A DNA stretch of 64,000 nt from Prochilodus magdalenae. Taxonomy: Eukaryota > Chordata > Actinopteri > Characiformes > Prochilodontidae. Positions 36,271-47,905 of the stretch are shown piece after piece. The DNA lies in NCBI GenBank assembly GCA_024036415.1, contig JAMWET010003116.1, positions 186,001-250,000 of the forward strand. Direction: 5' to 3'. The notes under the pieces were generated by a model. It was not told the DNA's origin. It did no database searches and worked only from the letters and a program-made list of their open reading frames with translations. The position numbers and the translations under genes are program-made. The first letter of the stretch is position 1, and every line of letters starts with the position of its first letter.

Positions 36271-37434
36271 GCTATTAGTGTATTTTGTGTCATTGGGTTT
36301 TCCATTCACTGAACGTTTAGTCCATAGTAAATGGGGATCACTCTACAGATGTGACAGATGTTGATCAGGAGGATCAATGCTAGGTTATTTCTACAGCACG
36401 CAATGTGTCTTTCGCATGGCCGATTATCTTCAGCTCACTTTAAATACTGCAAAAGTGGCTGTTTTTGTTGCCAGAGTCGCTCAAGCAGGGTCGTGAGAGG
36501 CAGCCGGGGCTTCTGTTTAATAGCCTGCAGCAGGAGCGACGCATAATAACGCAGCATGCGATAAACGCGTGTCGTTCCAGGTGTGATGTGCTGGGGTTAA
36601 TCCCAGGCTTACCGTCGGCAAGAAACACAGTGAAAATCATTTTCTGTGTGCTTTCAGAATTGCATTAACAAAAAGTGATGAAAAAGAAAAAAAGAGAGAG
36701 AGAGAAAAGGGAGAAAGAGAGGGGAGGTGGGAAGAGAGAGAGAGAGAGAGATTTATAAATCTTATTTCTTTGCTCGTTTCTGCAGCCACTGTGCTGACTT
36801 GATTTGACTGCTGTTTACCAATTAGCAGTCAGTAAAATAATGAAAATTGTGAATTAAATAAACAAACAAACACATAAATAAATAAATAAATGGCCTATGA
36901 GGTCAAGATACGCCTTTGGAAGGTTCCATTCAAGATGAGGTAAACAAACAAACCAGGATGGAGAGAAAAAATCAATGCTCTCCTGGATTGGTCAGCACAT
37001 TGTTAGAGTAATTGCTATATGGGAAAACAACAGCCTTAAACCGTGCGCCATCAACAGATCGATTATCATATAATCATTACACCAGCAGCGGTAACAGCCA
37101 GAGGACGTCCACATCGAGAGATGTCCTTAAATGTCCTTAGATATGTCCTGCCATAAGCCAATGCTCAACATGCTTAGTGCAGAATACAGTGCCCATCAAA
37201 ACCGACTCGTGGGCTTTAGGAACTTAAAGCTGCTGCCCTGTCTGTAGCCTTTTACAGATGGTGTATTCAGAGAAGATCAATGTGAAGTAAGAAACAAAAA
37301 GCTTCTTGGAGGAGCTCAGGGTGTCTAAACATATTGTCTTATTAATGTATATTACATTTGTATAAATATGTTGTAACAGGATTACATAACTAATGATTTG
37401 TTACATTAGTACACTCATCAGAAGAACAGCTGCA
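36271..37434. other. Unique sequence with simple repeats
   Basis: Purine tract AGAGAG at 36694-36752 and an AAAT run at 36862-36893. No gene recognised. Confidence 0.35.
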
Positions 37435-37900
37435 TTCAGAAGGAAGCGTGGGATTGCAGTGCTACTGGGAAGGAAGATAAAGGTTAACAATAAATGATGA
37501 TAAATTTGATGATAAATGACTGATATGGACAATATTTATTGAGCTACACATACAGAAATAGTGTCTCTCAGTGTGGCGTCAGGCCACTGTGTTTGCTAAC
37601 CCAACATGCCAAACGTCTCAGAGTTGTAGAGGTTCCTAATGGTGTCCTGTGATAATCCATCCCATGCAACTTGAATATTCTCACACAGTTCGTGCAGATG
37701 GTGTGGTAAGGGTGGAGGTGGAGTGACACCAGGCCTTCTGGGCATTTGATACATGACAACAAACGTTAATCTTGGTGCTGACCACAGTGCCTCCGTACAC
37801 AAATTCATTTGTCATCTCCACCAACACAAAAGTGGGAGTCATCACTGAAGATGACACTCCATGACAGTCTGGCACAACAGCATTGCAGTCTGCACTAACG
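37435..37900 (-). mobile_element. Non-autonomous Tc1-derived element (family B), near complete
   Basis: Minus orientation copy. The inverted repeat (GGGAAGGAAGATAAAGG, about 37468-37484) lies at its 3' end. Its core translates in broken frames to RRPGVTPPPPLPHHLHELCE and VAWDGLSQDTIRNLYNS, the C-terminal segment of a Tc1/mariner transposase, joined directly to a segment around the first catalytic aspartate with the DDE middle deleted. Hence it cannot mobilise itself. Same family at 17576, 44460, 47420 and 51285. Confidence 0.75.
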
Positions 37901-38045
37901 GAAGACTCATGGAGGGCATCACTGCTTCCAGCAGCACTGCTGTGTCTGATCCACTCGCACCAGCACAACACACACTAACACACCAGCACCACGTCAGTGT
38001 CACTGCAGTGCTGACAAAGATCCACCACCCACATATTGTATAATC
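37900..38045 (+). mobile_element. Foldback element (family C), right-arm fragment
   Basis: Contains CTGCTGTGTCTGATCCACTC, ACACACTAACACACCAGCAC and GTCAGTGTCACTGCAGTGCT, the right arm of the foldback unit. Abuts family B directly. Confidence 0.75.
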
Positions 38046-38539
38046 ATAGTGTCTTCACTAAAGAACCTTTGAAAGAACCCTGTTGTGTCATCACTGGAAT
38101 ATTCTAGTACAGATCCAGAACATTTAAGACGATACATGTCAAGGAGTTAAAGTATTCTGTGTTGAGCTTATAATAAACCCACGGATGAACCAGGGAAGCT
38201 TTGTACGACACTACGTCCTAAATTAATGTAGAAGGCATCAACAAGATCTGAGAGAACACATCAACATTCATTTGGAACCTTTTCTAATTCCAAAGCTCTG
38301 AAGTCTCACCTAATATCTCCCGTGTCATCTCCAATTCACAGATCGTAAATGGCTTTATGCCTGTGTGCAAGTGATGCTGCAAATTAGCTACCGTCTCTTA
38401 AAGAGCTCCAGCACAATCAGGAACTGTCATACTTTATTCAGTCATTGAATGCGTGATCTGGGAGGAAAACAGGAGCTGGATTTGACCTCAGGCTGGATAA
38501 GAGGATGCTTGCAGAAGGGCTTCCTGTGTTATAATAACT
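38046..38539. other. No gene seen
   Basis: 38055-38110 has GAACC-rich repeat-like sequence; the rest is unique. Confidence 0.3.
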
Positions 38540-41500
38540 AAAAAAAATTAGTAGTAATAGGTTACACTTCTATAGCGCCTTTTGCATACCCATGGATGCT
38601 AAATGTTATTTATTTTAGTTTCAGTGTGTGGGGGCAGCAACAATAAGGGACCTGCCACCCATAGAGGAGAGCCTGAACCAGCCAGGAGACCAGAGTCAGA
38701 TGACCTCAGCTAAGGCTGTAAGAGGGCTGACAGATAGGTGGGTGCTAGTCCATGCAAGGCTTTAAACGTCAGTAGCAGGATTTTATATTGGATGAATTCT
38801 GCAATTGGTAGCCAGTGTAGCTGATGAAGGTTGGGGGTGATATGCACGAACTATCAGTGCGTACTGAGACTCTGGCTGCAGAGTTATGAATGTACCGCAG
38901 TGGGCAATGGGTTTTGAAGGGTAAACCATGGAATAGAGAATTGCAATAATCTAACCTATAAACCATAAACCAAAATCTTGCCATCTTTAGAAATAACCAG
39001 AGGGTGGAGACTGGTAACACTGCAAAGATTAAAAAAAAATTCAGACTTTGTAAGAGATTTAATTTGGGAAGCAAAGCTGAGGCAAGGGTCAAACAGGACA
39101 CCCAGGTTTTGCACAGAAGTGGACAGGGTGACTGGGGTATCATTAACAAGAACCATGCAGTCTGAGTAAGCAGACATAGCTGACTTGGTACCAACAATCA
39201 TAAACTCAGTTTTTCTAGTATTAAGTTTCAGATAGTCAGCAATCAATCAGTTTTTAACTCCTGAATGAAGAGCAACAGTGAGTGACAGTGAATAGTGTGA
39301 ACAGTGAATATATATCATCAGCATAATGATGAAAATTGAGCCCATGAGAACAAATAATATTTCCAAGGGGCAAAATATGGATAACAAATAACAGAGGACC
39401 AAGGTCAGAACCCTGAGGGACTCCCTGAGTAATATTCAATCTGTACATCCCAAAGATCACAAACTGAGATGTATCTGCTAAGTATGATGTATGATGTAAA
39501 TCAGGATAGTACAACAGAGGAGAGACCAGCAGAAGCCAGCTGTGAGACGTCTTGGAAACAAATGGTAGATTGGAGATTGCTCTGAAGTGGTCCAGGCTTT
39601 TTAACAGTGGGAGTAACAGCGACCATCAGGGCACAGAGAACATGACCAGAAGAAAGAGGCAGATTAATGAGATAGGAGATAGGAGTAGAGATGTCAGACA
39701 GACAGAACTTCAATAAGTGGCAGCAGGATCAAGTTGACAAGATGAACACTTTTTGAAATATATTCAGGGTCAACAGGAGAGAAGTTGGATAGGAACCTGC
39801 TACATGAGCTAGGAAATAAGGAGTAGTCAGAAGAAGCAAAGTTAGGAAAACCCTTATTGACAGAAATAATTTTATACTGGAAAAAATCTAGAAAAGCAGT
39901 ACAAGTTTCAGGGGAGGGTGAAAGCACAAGAGTGAGAGGGCTAAAGTTATTCTGAAGACTGACTGTGGCAAAAAGTCATTTAGAATCATGGTCAGATCCG
40001 TTGATTAATTGTAGTAGGCAGAGCGAGCAGCATTTAATGCAGCTTTATATTTGAGTGTACGATCTGAGAAGGCTTGAGAATGTACATGTAGGCCAGTCTT
40101 TTTGTAGAGGCACTCAAAGCGTCTGACAGTGGTTTTCAAAGTCCAAAGCTCAGAAGTAAACCAGGGAGAGGAGTGAGTGGAGGGGACAGTTCTGGTCTTC
40201 AGAGGCGCTAGAGTGTCAAGGATGGCAGAGATAGACTCATTATGAAGGAAGACAGCATCAGCAGCAGAGGAACGCTCACAGATCATAGAAAGAGAGGAGG
40301 ATCTATGGCAGTGAAAAGAGACAGAGGTTGAAGAGCGAGACTTAGAATTGGGAAGACACAGGTCAGCGGTAATACATTTGTGATCTGAAACAGCAACACA
40401 AATGTCAGAAACCCAATTTACAGTACAACCAGTAGAGCAGATCAGATCGAGAATATGCCCACGCTTATGAGTAGGAAAACAACATGTTGGTATAAACTAA
40501 AACAGTTCAGCAATTACAATAAGTCAGCAGTAACAGAAGAGACTGAGTCCAAATGAATGTTAAAGTCATCAAATACAACCAAAGGTAGAGACATGGAACT
40601 GACAAGAAGTCTGTGATGGAAAGTTTCGGTGGCTGGTCATATATTCGAATGTGGACACCTCATGGAATGTATAAAATCTCATTTTCACACATACACAAAA
40701 ATGACAGCTAGCCCACCACCCCTTCCTGCTAGCCTCGGAGCACAGAAGTAAACCCAGGTGGGGCTGCCTCATTAAGCAGCATAAATTCACAAGGTATTTG
40801 CCAGGTGTCAGTCAGACAGAGCAAGTGCAGATAGTATTGTCCGACAAGGTCATTAAGGAGTGGAAAAGCGCTTCCTATATACACTGCCATTAGTCTAAAT
40901 GGTGGGGATGCTGGCTTCAGACATCTGCTGTGACGTTTATCTTGGTCTACGAGGGACGTAGTGGGGGCAACAAGCAAGGCCGACTGAACGGCAGTAGTTT
41001 TTGAAATTGAGTCAAGGTGGTAGTGAGAGAGAGACGTTCATCAGGAGTATAGGCAATATTGCGTCCTGGGGTATGATCAGTTAGACCACTGACCGCTGAG
41101 CCAACGCCACAGGAGGCAAGCAGGCAGATAATAAAAAACAGAAGTCCGGACACATGGTCTGCAGCCAAACACACAGCCACCAGTGCTAATGCAAGGCTTA
41201 AGTACGTTAGCCGAACACCACAACCAGTCACCAGTCAGTCAATTCAGGGAGCGCAGCAGGATGAGAAACACAGTAGCAAACAGCCGAGTGCATGAAAATA
41301 CACCAGTAGGCCAACTAAGTGCGCGCAATGGAACGAGAGACTGATAGCAAGCAGCCGAGTGCATGAGTTAATTCACTCACCACAGTTGCAGCTGCTAGCA
41401 GTGTGGGAATAGGGGAAAAGGCTTGCAGCGGCATACAGCAGTAGGCAACCAAGACAAGCAGACAATGGACAGTCCAGTGGTAGGTGAAGAAGAAGAGCAG

Positions 41501-41560
41501 TAGTGCGTAGCCGGCAGTAGTCACAGAAGCCGATAAGTAGGCAGTGAGCAATCCACCGAT
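38540..41560 (-). mobile_element. LINE-2 (L2) non-LTR retrotransposon relic
   Basis: About 3 kb in minus orientation, read from 41560 down. In order: a poorly conserved 5' part; endonuclease segments (LHLLCLTDTW and LNEAAPPGF near 40790-40870, then PTHKRGHILDLICSTG and VSDHKCITADLCLPNS near 40480-40360); the linker APLKTRTVPSTHSSPWFTSE at about 40200; reverse transcriptase with ITQGVPQGSDLGPLLF and HHYADDIYS, the FADD/YADD catalytic motif, at 39300-39440; LNTRKTEFMIVG at about 39220; and LDYCNSLFHGLP followed by LHWLPIAEFIQYKILLLTFK near 38960-38780. Multiple frameshifts and stops. It would copy itself by target-primed reverse transcription; this copy is dead. Its 3' end is near TATAGCGCCTTTTGCATACC (38571). 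Confidence 0.88.
39254..39514 (-). pseudogene. L2 reverse transcriptase core, broken
   Basis: The longest clean piece of the RT domain within the LINE-2 relic: GVPQGSDLGPLLF then YADD, both diagnostic of non-LTR retrotransposon RT. Frame continues as decayed thumb sequence at 39246-38769 in other phases. Confidence 0.88.
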
Positions 41561-41991
41561 AAAGCAGCATGCAAGCAGTCCTTAAGCAGCAGTTAGTCTA
41601 CAGGTCCAATAATCATTCAGAAACTAGCCAGGTCCAGGAAAAGCAAGAGGATGGAGCGAATCTGGGCAGAACAGTTAGTAGGAGAAATAAGGTTCAGATA
41701 AAGTTCACTGAGAAGCAGCAGCTCAGGTGCGCGCAGCGTTCTCTCACCTTAAATGGAAAGTCTCTCACCAGAACTGGTTGTGAGATTACTAGAAACCACA
41801 ACACTGACTTGAGTCTGCATTTTCTGGCATTTTTAAAACTGTGTTTTGATTTGTGCTGGTGTAACACATTCATGTGGAGCATCATTAAAACTCAAGCCAA
41901 AAGAAGTGAACTGAAAGAAAGCAATAGTGTTGAAATGTTTAAGTCATGCACAACACTTAATAATCTAAACTGAAAGTGCCATTTCCTCATT
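41561..41991. other. No domain recognised
   Basis: A 134-codon plus frame (41569-41973) overlaps the probable 5' end of the LINE-2 and has no recognisable motif. Confidence 0.3.
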
Positions 41992-43665
41992 GTGGAGTCT
42001 TGAAGCTCACTGGACATCTTTGGGATGTGTTGGAGTAAAAACTCCTTTAATGAAGCCCCTTCGAGCACCTTTGGCTGAGCTGGACTGATAGAACCCCATT
42101 GACCACCTTTGGTTAAGATGGACTGATGAAGCCTCTTGAGCACCTTTGGCTGAGTTGGAAGGATGAAGCCCAGTCATGCACCTTTGGATGAGCTGGAATG
42201 ACAAAGCTCCATTCATCACCCTTGGGGTATATTAGAATAATGAAGCTCCACTGAAAATCTCTGGGATTAGTTGGTGCTGTGAAACTCCATTGAACACTTT
42301 GGAATTGATTGAAGCTCTGTGGTGGTGTGGTCACGAGTGGTTGATGTTATGAGGCAGCCACAAGGAATTCAGAGACAGTCCAGTCTATTTTCAGAATTTA
42401 TTTGGTGTCACATGTGTTTAACATAAAACCAAATGGCTAGTAGGTCCCTGTTGACCTATAAAAGGTACCTCATACAGAGTGTGCAACTAGCTGTACATTA
42501 GCCCCCACTACCGCCATTTTCCCCCCATGCCTCTTTTATACACCATACGCCCCTCCCACTACACGGAGCATACCATTGCTGGGGGTTACCTCAAAAGAGC
42601 ATGGGACATCAGTACATACATATTCATACACATTACAAGACTTGACACACAGCCACAATACAAAGACTTCAGACAAATAACATTGACTAAACAATACCCT
42701 AGTGTAGGAGAATTAATGATGTGTCTGGTGCCTTGACATCATCACAAGCTCTGTTGGAGATCTTTGAGATGAGTTGGTGCCATGACCCTTTGATCGCTTT
42801 GGAGTGATGAAGTGCTGTTGATGTCCTATGGGATAAGTTGAAAATGTCTGAACTTCACATTGGAGTAATGGTGATTCACTGCACACCATATGGTGTTGCA
42901 AAGCACCACTGAACACTTATGGTATGGACTGGAGTGATGAAGTGCTGTAGAAGTTCTCTGAGAGAGATGGAGTGGCTGAACTTCACATTGGAGTAATGAT
43001 GCTTCACTGAATGTTTTTAGGGATGAGTTTAAAACTTGTAGCACATGTTGGAGTGGTGGAACTTCACTGCGCAACTTCATGTTGTGTCAAAACTCTACTA
43101 AACACTTGTAATAAGTGTAGGAGTGATGGTGCGCCACTGTACACCTTTGGGATAAAGGTCCAATGAAAATTTCAAGAAATAGTTGGTGTTGTGTTACCTT
43201 TGAAAGTCCTTTAGATTGAGGTGTTGAAGTCCAGTTCAGCTCAAGCAAAGGTGCTTGATGGGGTTTCATCAGTCAATTCCTTTCAACTCCTTTGGAATGA
43301 AGCCCCATAAAGCATTTTTGGGATGAGTTGGAGTGATGGTGCTCCAATTAAGACATTTGGGATAAAGCTTCAGGAATCTTCCAACACCTTTTGAATGCAC
43401 TGGAGTCTTTTGAGATGAGTTGGGACTCCAATCAGCATTTTTGGGATAAATTAAAGTGATGAAGCTTTTTCAAACACATTTGGGATGAGTTGGAATGGTA
43501 AGAGTTGGGAGTGTTGGGATGATTTGAAGGGTTGACTCAAAGCTCCAGTGAACACCATCCACCACTACTGGAACAAGCTTCAGTGATGGAGTCCCACTGA
43601 CCACCTCTGGGATGAGTCTGAGTGAATAGGCTCCGCTGAAGTCCTCTGGGACCTGTTGAGGTGGT
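41992..43665 (+). repeat. About 40-50-bp minisatellite, interrupted
   Basis: Long imperfect array of units like TTGGAGTGATGAAGCTCCAC, TGAACACCTTTGGGATGAG. Unit length wanders between about 39 and 50 bases. Split by a solo LTR at 42318-42746; array on both sides continues in register with the motif. Confidence 0.85.
42318..42746 (-). mobile_element. Solo LTR (429 bp) with 5-bp target duplication
   Basis: Starts TGTGGTGGTG and ends CATCATCACA on the plus strand (inverted TG...CA termini) and is flanked by perfect AGCTC repeats at 42313-42317 and 42747-42751. In minus orientation it has a TATA box (GTATAAAAGAGG, about 42531-42542) and downstream AAATAAA near 42396-42403, the expected U3-R-U5 order. 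No internal retroviral-type genes remain, so it is a solo LTR left by recombination between the two LTRs. Confidence 0.85.
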
Positions 43666-43760
43666 AGTTGTCATCCAGAGCTGCCCATCCAACATCAGTA
43701 CCTGACCTCACAAATGCAATCAAATCCTTACAGCAATGTTCCAACATTTAGTGCAAAGAC
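43666..43760 (-). repeat. DNA-transposon fragment matching the 22.38-kb array
   Basis: The inverted complement of 43688-43752 matches the repeat unit at 22381-22435 almost base for base (GGAACATTGCTGTAAGGATT, GTCAGGTACTGATGTTGG). Confidence 0.75.
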
Positions 43761-44459
43761 TATCTGCAGCAGAGTGGGGGACTGGTAGAGAATTAACAGC
43801 TTTAATTTTGGAACAAAAGTTGGATGAGCACATTTGCCGTTCTGCACAGCAGGCCTGATGATTCCTATGATTCACAGTACGCTTTCCCAAACTAGAGAGC
43901 CTCCGCTCCTGCCGATAGAGATGATCTCACTCTTTACTTCCCTCGGGCTGAAACCCATCATAAAGCACCACGAATTCATGGCCCTCATAGAGAAAAGACA
44001 AAGCCATATTGCTCCTGAAGTGCTCCGACATCAATTCCAAACACGCCACTCTACTTTAATCTCTGAGCTCCCACTGAAACATCATCCAATTCCGAACACA
44101 TCTCCACTCTGTGCCCGCGCAAAGCGCACGGGCTCCGCGTTGACTGCCACCCACACTTATAAAAGCTGCATTCTGTGCTGATGGGCCCATTCACTTTCTA
44201 TCATCTCTTTCCATAAACGGAAATTTCCATAGATACCAGCCTCCGTGGGAGTGATGTGCATAGTTATGCAATAGGCGTCACTGATCCATGATTGTACAAA
44301 TGAAAAGAGGAAAAGAACACTGGGAAAAAAGCAAAAAAAAATCATCCTGGAAGAATACTGTATAACCATTTAACATATTCCATTTCATCTGTTGAAGTCG
44401 TCCTAATACCTTGGCAGAAAATGTAGCTCTCAAAATCGCCTAAACCTCATTTCATTGGG
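43761..44459. other. Unique block, no gene recognised
   Basis: A 115-codon plus frame at 43834-44181 has no known domain, and its composition is ordinary. A TATA-like TTATAAAAGCTG occurs at 44157-44168. May be non-coding conserved sequence; not testable here. Confidence 0.3.
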
Positions 44460-44790
44460 TAGCTTGCCATAAATGTCACACAGTGTTGCCCTCCATGAGG
44501 GATTGTGCCAGCACCACTGGCACCACGCAGGACTACATGTACGCAGACGGTTACAACAACTGTCCTCCACGTCAATGTCAGCAAAACTGTCGTGCCAGAC
44601 TGTCATGGAGTGACTCACTGAAGAGCCCCGCTTTGTCTTGGTGGAGACATTTAGCGAATCCGTGTATGGAGGCACCAGGGTCAGCACCAAGATAAACTGT
44701 TTGTTGTCACATGTCACATGTCAAGAAGACCTGGTGTCACTCCACCTCCACCCCTACATCCATCACCAACATTGTTCCTTCATCCGTTCA
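44460..44790 (+). mobile_element. Non-autonomous Tc1-derived element (family B), core
   Basis: Plus-orientation copy of the same core as 47420-47905: GACTGTCATGGAGTGACTCA, then TTTGTCTTGGTGGAGACA, GTATGGAGGCACCAGGGTC and GACCTGGTGTCACTCCACC. In one phase the text CLGGD followed by a basic VWR-like segment matches sequence after the first transposase aspartate. Ends lost. Confidence 0.7.
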
Positions 44791-45344
44791 TTCCTTCATC
44801 CATACCCCAGCACTGTATTCTGAGACTGCTGATTTGTGACGTGTATGGCTGGAGCTGAAGCTGACCTGCTTAGAGCTTTATGGTGATATTGAGGCCTAGT
44901 TTTAGCACAGGTTATTTTTTGTGTCCTGATTTGAATACATGACAAGCACCACACTGTAAACACGCTCCTCCCCTCCTCCTGTTGGACCACTGGTTAAATT
45001 CTCCAGTGTTACTGTCGTCACGCCAGATTAACACGTAATTCCGCAACATTTGTGCGCAGTGAGGTGCCATGTGACTTCAGCCTGACGCCGTGTCGTCTGC
45101 TGCGATGGCGCTCAGTTTCCCTCCTCTGAGCGCACGCTCACCTCAGGACGCTGATGAACATGCCCAGTGATGACTTCACCCTCTTCACACGCTGGCCTTA
45201 CACACGCCGGAATGCTCCCATATTAAGATGCACGTGCAGTGCCAGGAGCTGCCGCGAGCTCAGTGGGTCTTCCATCATTGCTGATTAGATACGGAAAAAG
45301 CAGTGCCAGTAGCGGATGCTGCTGTGAACATGCGGCGGAGTGCT
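44791..45344. other. No gene seen
   Basis: 45010-45260 is relatively GC-rich with CpGs (GCCGTGTCGTCTGCTGCGAT), but I find no promoter or exon signature. Confidence 0.3.
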
Positions 45345-46110
45345 CCGGAGTGGAATGGAATAAAGTGTTTTGGAATGGAATGGAGGAGATAGGAACATGA
45401 TAGGAGGTTTTGGAATGAAATGCAATAGAATGTTTTGGAATGTAATAAGAGTATTTTGGAATAGTACACAGTGTAACTGAATGAAATGGTATGGTATTGA
45501 TCATTTTCGAATGTAAAGCAACTTTGCAAATATGAAATAAAATGGAATAAAATTATATATACACATAAGGAAAAGGAAAGGAGCGTTTGGGATACAAAGC
45601 AATTGAATGGAATTTAATTAAAGTGTTTTGAAACCCCAAAACAGAAAGGAATACGACAAAATGGAATATTATGGAATATGATAGAATAGAAGAAAAAAAT
45701 AAGGATTGTGGGTTTAGGAATAAAATAAGATTGAATGAAATAAAGATCATTTAACAGGAGCTTTGGATTTAAATGGAATTTTTGGAGCTGTATACAATGT
45801 AGCTAACTTCAGTCTGAGATAGTTAAAATGACATGGAATCAACATGAGTGTTATAGAATAGAGTGGAATGTGTGGAGTGTTTTGAAAAGGAAGGAAATGC
45901 TAAGGAATTGAAGTGAACAGAGTTTCAGCTGGGTAAATGGTGGAATTAATTGTTTTGGAATACAATGGGATGGTTTTAATTGAATGTTTAGTGTAGTAAA
46001 ACATGAATTGGAGTGGAGTGAATTGGAATGTATTAGAATGTAGTGAGACAGTAGTGAGCATTTTGGAATTAAATGGAGCATCCTAAAATTGCAATTAGGC
46101 AAATTAAATT
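45345..46110 (+). repeat. GGAAT-rich degenerate satellite
   Basis: A 0.75-kb region dominated by TTTTGGAATGGAATG and related (GGAAT/TGGAA)n words at irregular spacing, with strong purine bias on the plus strand. Translated minus frames are Phe/Ser/His-rich artefacts. Related in sequence, not necessarily in origin, to the GGAAT satellites of mammals. Confidence 0.75.
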
Positions 46111-47419
46111 AAATTATCAGGGTGTGATTTTCAAAGGCAAAGCATCATACACAGTACAACCTAAACATTATCCCAAAGGTCATTGTCAGTCCTGGAATTT
46201 TCCCACTGTGTTCAGTGGATTTTCCCACTGTGATACCTGGAAGAGTTAAAGATCAAAGACACTATGTCTGAGAAAAAAGCTAGGAACACTGGTCCGGTTT
46301 CCTTTGAACCCTAGTGACCCATACACCAGCTTTCCCACTTTTCCCCTTGATCTGAAATTGTTCTGTTTCAGACTTGTTGGCTTTGTGATCTCCCAGAGTT
46401 CTATAATTATCCGAGAGGTTGCCTTTTCCTCTGGAATCTGAGTGGCAACGCACCTGGCCTCAGCTTTCAGTGCGCCAAGCTGAACTGAAGCTGGCATGGA
46501 ACATAGCGTGCTCCTCCTGCGGAGGCCCAGCAAGCCCAGCAAGCCGTCCAACAGATGGCACGCCTTTCAGCAGGGCAAGCAACAGCAATCTTAATGCCAG
46601 AGCCTGCAAATTAAAACACACAGATTGAAGCCGTGTCCAAAAGGGCCAGTGCGTCCTGCCCAGCCCGATCAGAGAGGCGTATGGTGCGGACAGTGTGATG
46701 GGTCTGTTTGGGTGCTACACAGTAAACATGTTTGCATTAATGAAGCCGCGAGATGATGCACATATGGAAAAGACACATGTTGACACGAGCATGACTGCTT
46801 ACACGCATCACATCAAAGGCACATGTTTAATATGCATGATGGGAAAGTGGAGGCCAGGGAATCTTTCTGCATGGCTTTAGTGGCTGTCTGAGGAATTTCC
46901 ATATGCTCATGTAAGCAATAGCACCAACAGCAGCAGTGAGACCAACATACAAACATGTCTTTAGAATAAAAACTGGATCATGTATTTTATAAGCTCACTG
47001 GACCAAAACCGAGTCATTTTGGAGCCATTTACCACACATGAAATGAGGGTGATGACGATGAGCAGTGAGCAGAGGTGATGGTGTAGATGATCCCTTATAT
47101 GTGTTACAGTCCGTGTCATTCTGAGAGATGATGGATGCATCCTGCACTTCAGACACTGACTGCAGTGGTTTCAGCCAGTAAATACAATAGACACCAAAGA
47201 GAGGCCTGAGGAGGCCGAAGAGGGATTTCCTGCTCAACCATTTTTAAAGGGGGTCTTTTAAACTGATGTTCAGTGTTGATAACAGTATTTTTGGAGAAAG
47301 CAACTGGGAAAAACTAGCGACAAGAGAAGACATATACTCATCAATACAATAGTCACACCCAGAAGGAATTAACCCACAGGAATGAAACTTGGTGGGTAGG
47401 TTTGACATCATGAGACATG
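46111..47419. other. No gene seen
   Basis: Unique sequence; frames of 61-101 codons without domains. Confidence 0.3.
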
Positions 47420-47905
47420 CTAAAGATCCAAGTTTCACACTTGACCGTACATGTGACATAAGCCTGTATTGCTGTAGTGTCGTGCCAGATTGTAATGCAG
47501 TAGCTCAGAATGGAAGCGGGTCATCTTTAATGACGAGTCCCTTTTTTGTCTTGGTGGAGACAACCAATGAATCTGTGTGTGGAGGCACTGTGGTCAGCGG
47601 CAAGATGAACGATTTGTTGTCACGCATCACACGTCCCGAAGACCTACCGCAACATCTGCAGGAACTGTATGAGGATATTCAAGCTACATGGGATGGATAA
47701 TCACAGAACAGCATTAGGAACTTCTACAACTCTACAACACGCTAAGACGTCTGGCACGTTGGGTTAGCCAACATGGCGGGCTGACACCATGCTGAGAGAA
47801 ACTACTTCTGATTATATCAGTCTGAATTTATAAATATTTTTTGTTCCTGGTAACCTTTATCTTCCTTTCCACTAGCACTACAATCCCACACGTCCTCCTA
47901 GGTGC
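47420..47905 (+). mobile_element. Non-autonomous Tc1-derived element (family B), 3' half
   Basis: Core translates (with stops) as FNDESLFCLGGDNQ, ICVWRHCGQRQDERF and later RRLARWVSQHGGLTPC, the start and end of a Tc1-type transposase with the middle lost. Ends with GGTAACCTTTATCTTCC (about 47849-47865) and CACTAGCACTACAATCCCAC, the right inverted repeat, whose complement opens the copy at 17576. Confidence 0.78.

Noticed and set aside
43834..44181. 115-codon plus frame
   Set aside because: No domain or codon signal; could be conserved non-coding sequence, left as unassigned.
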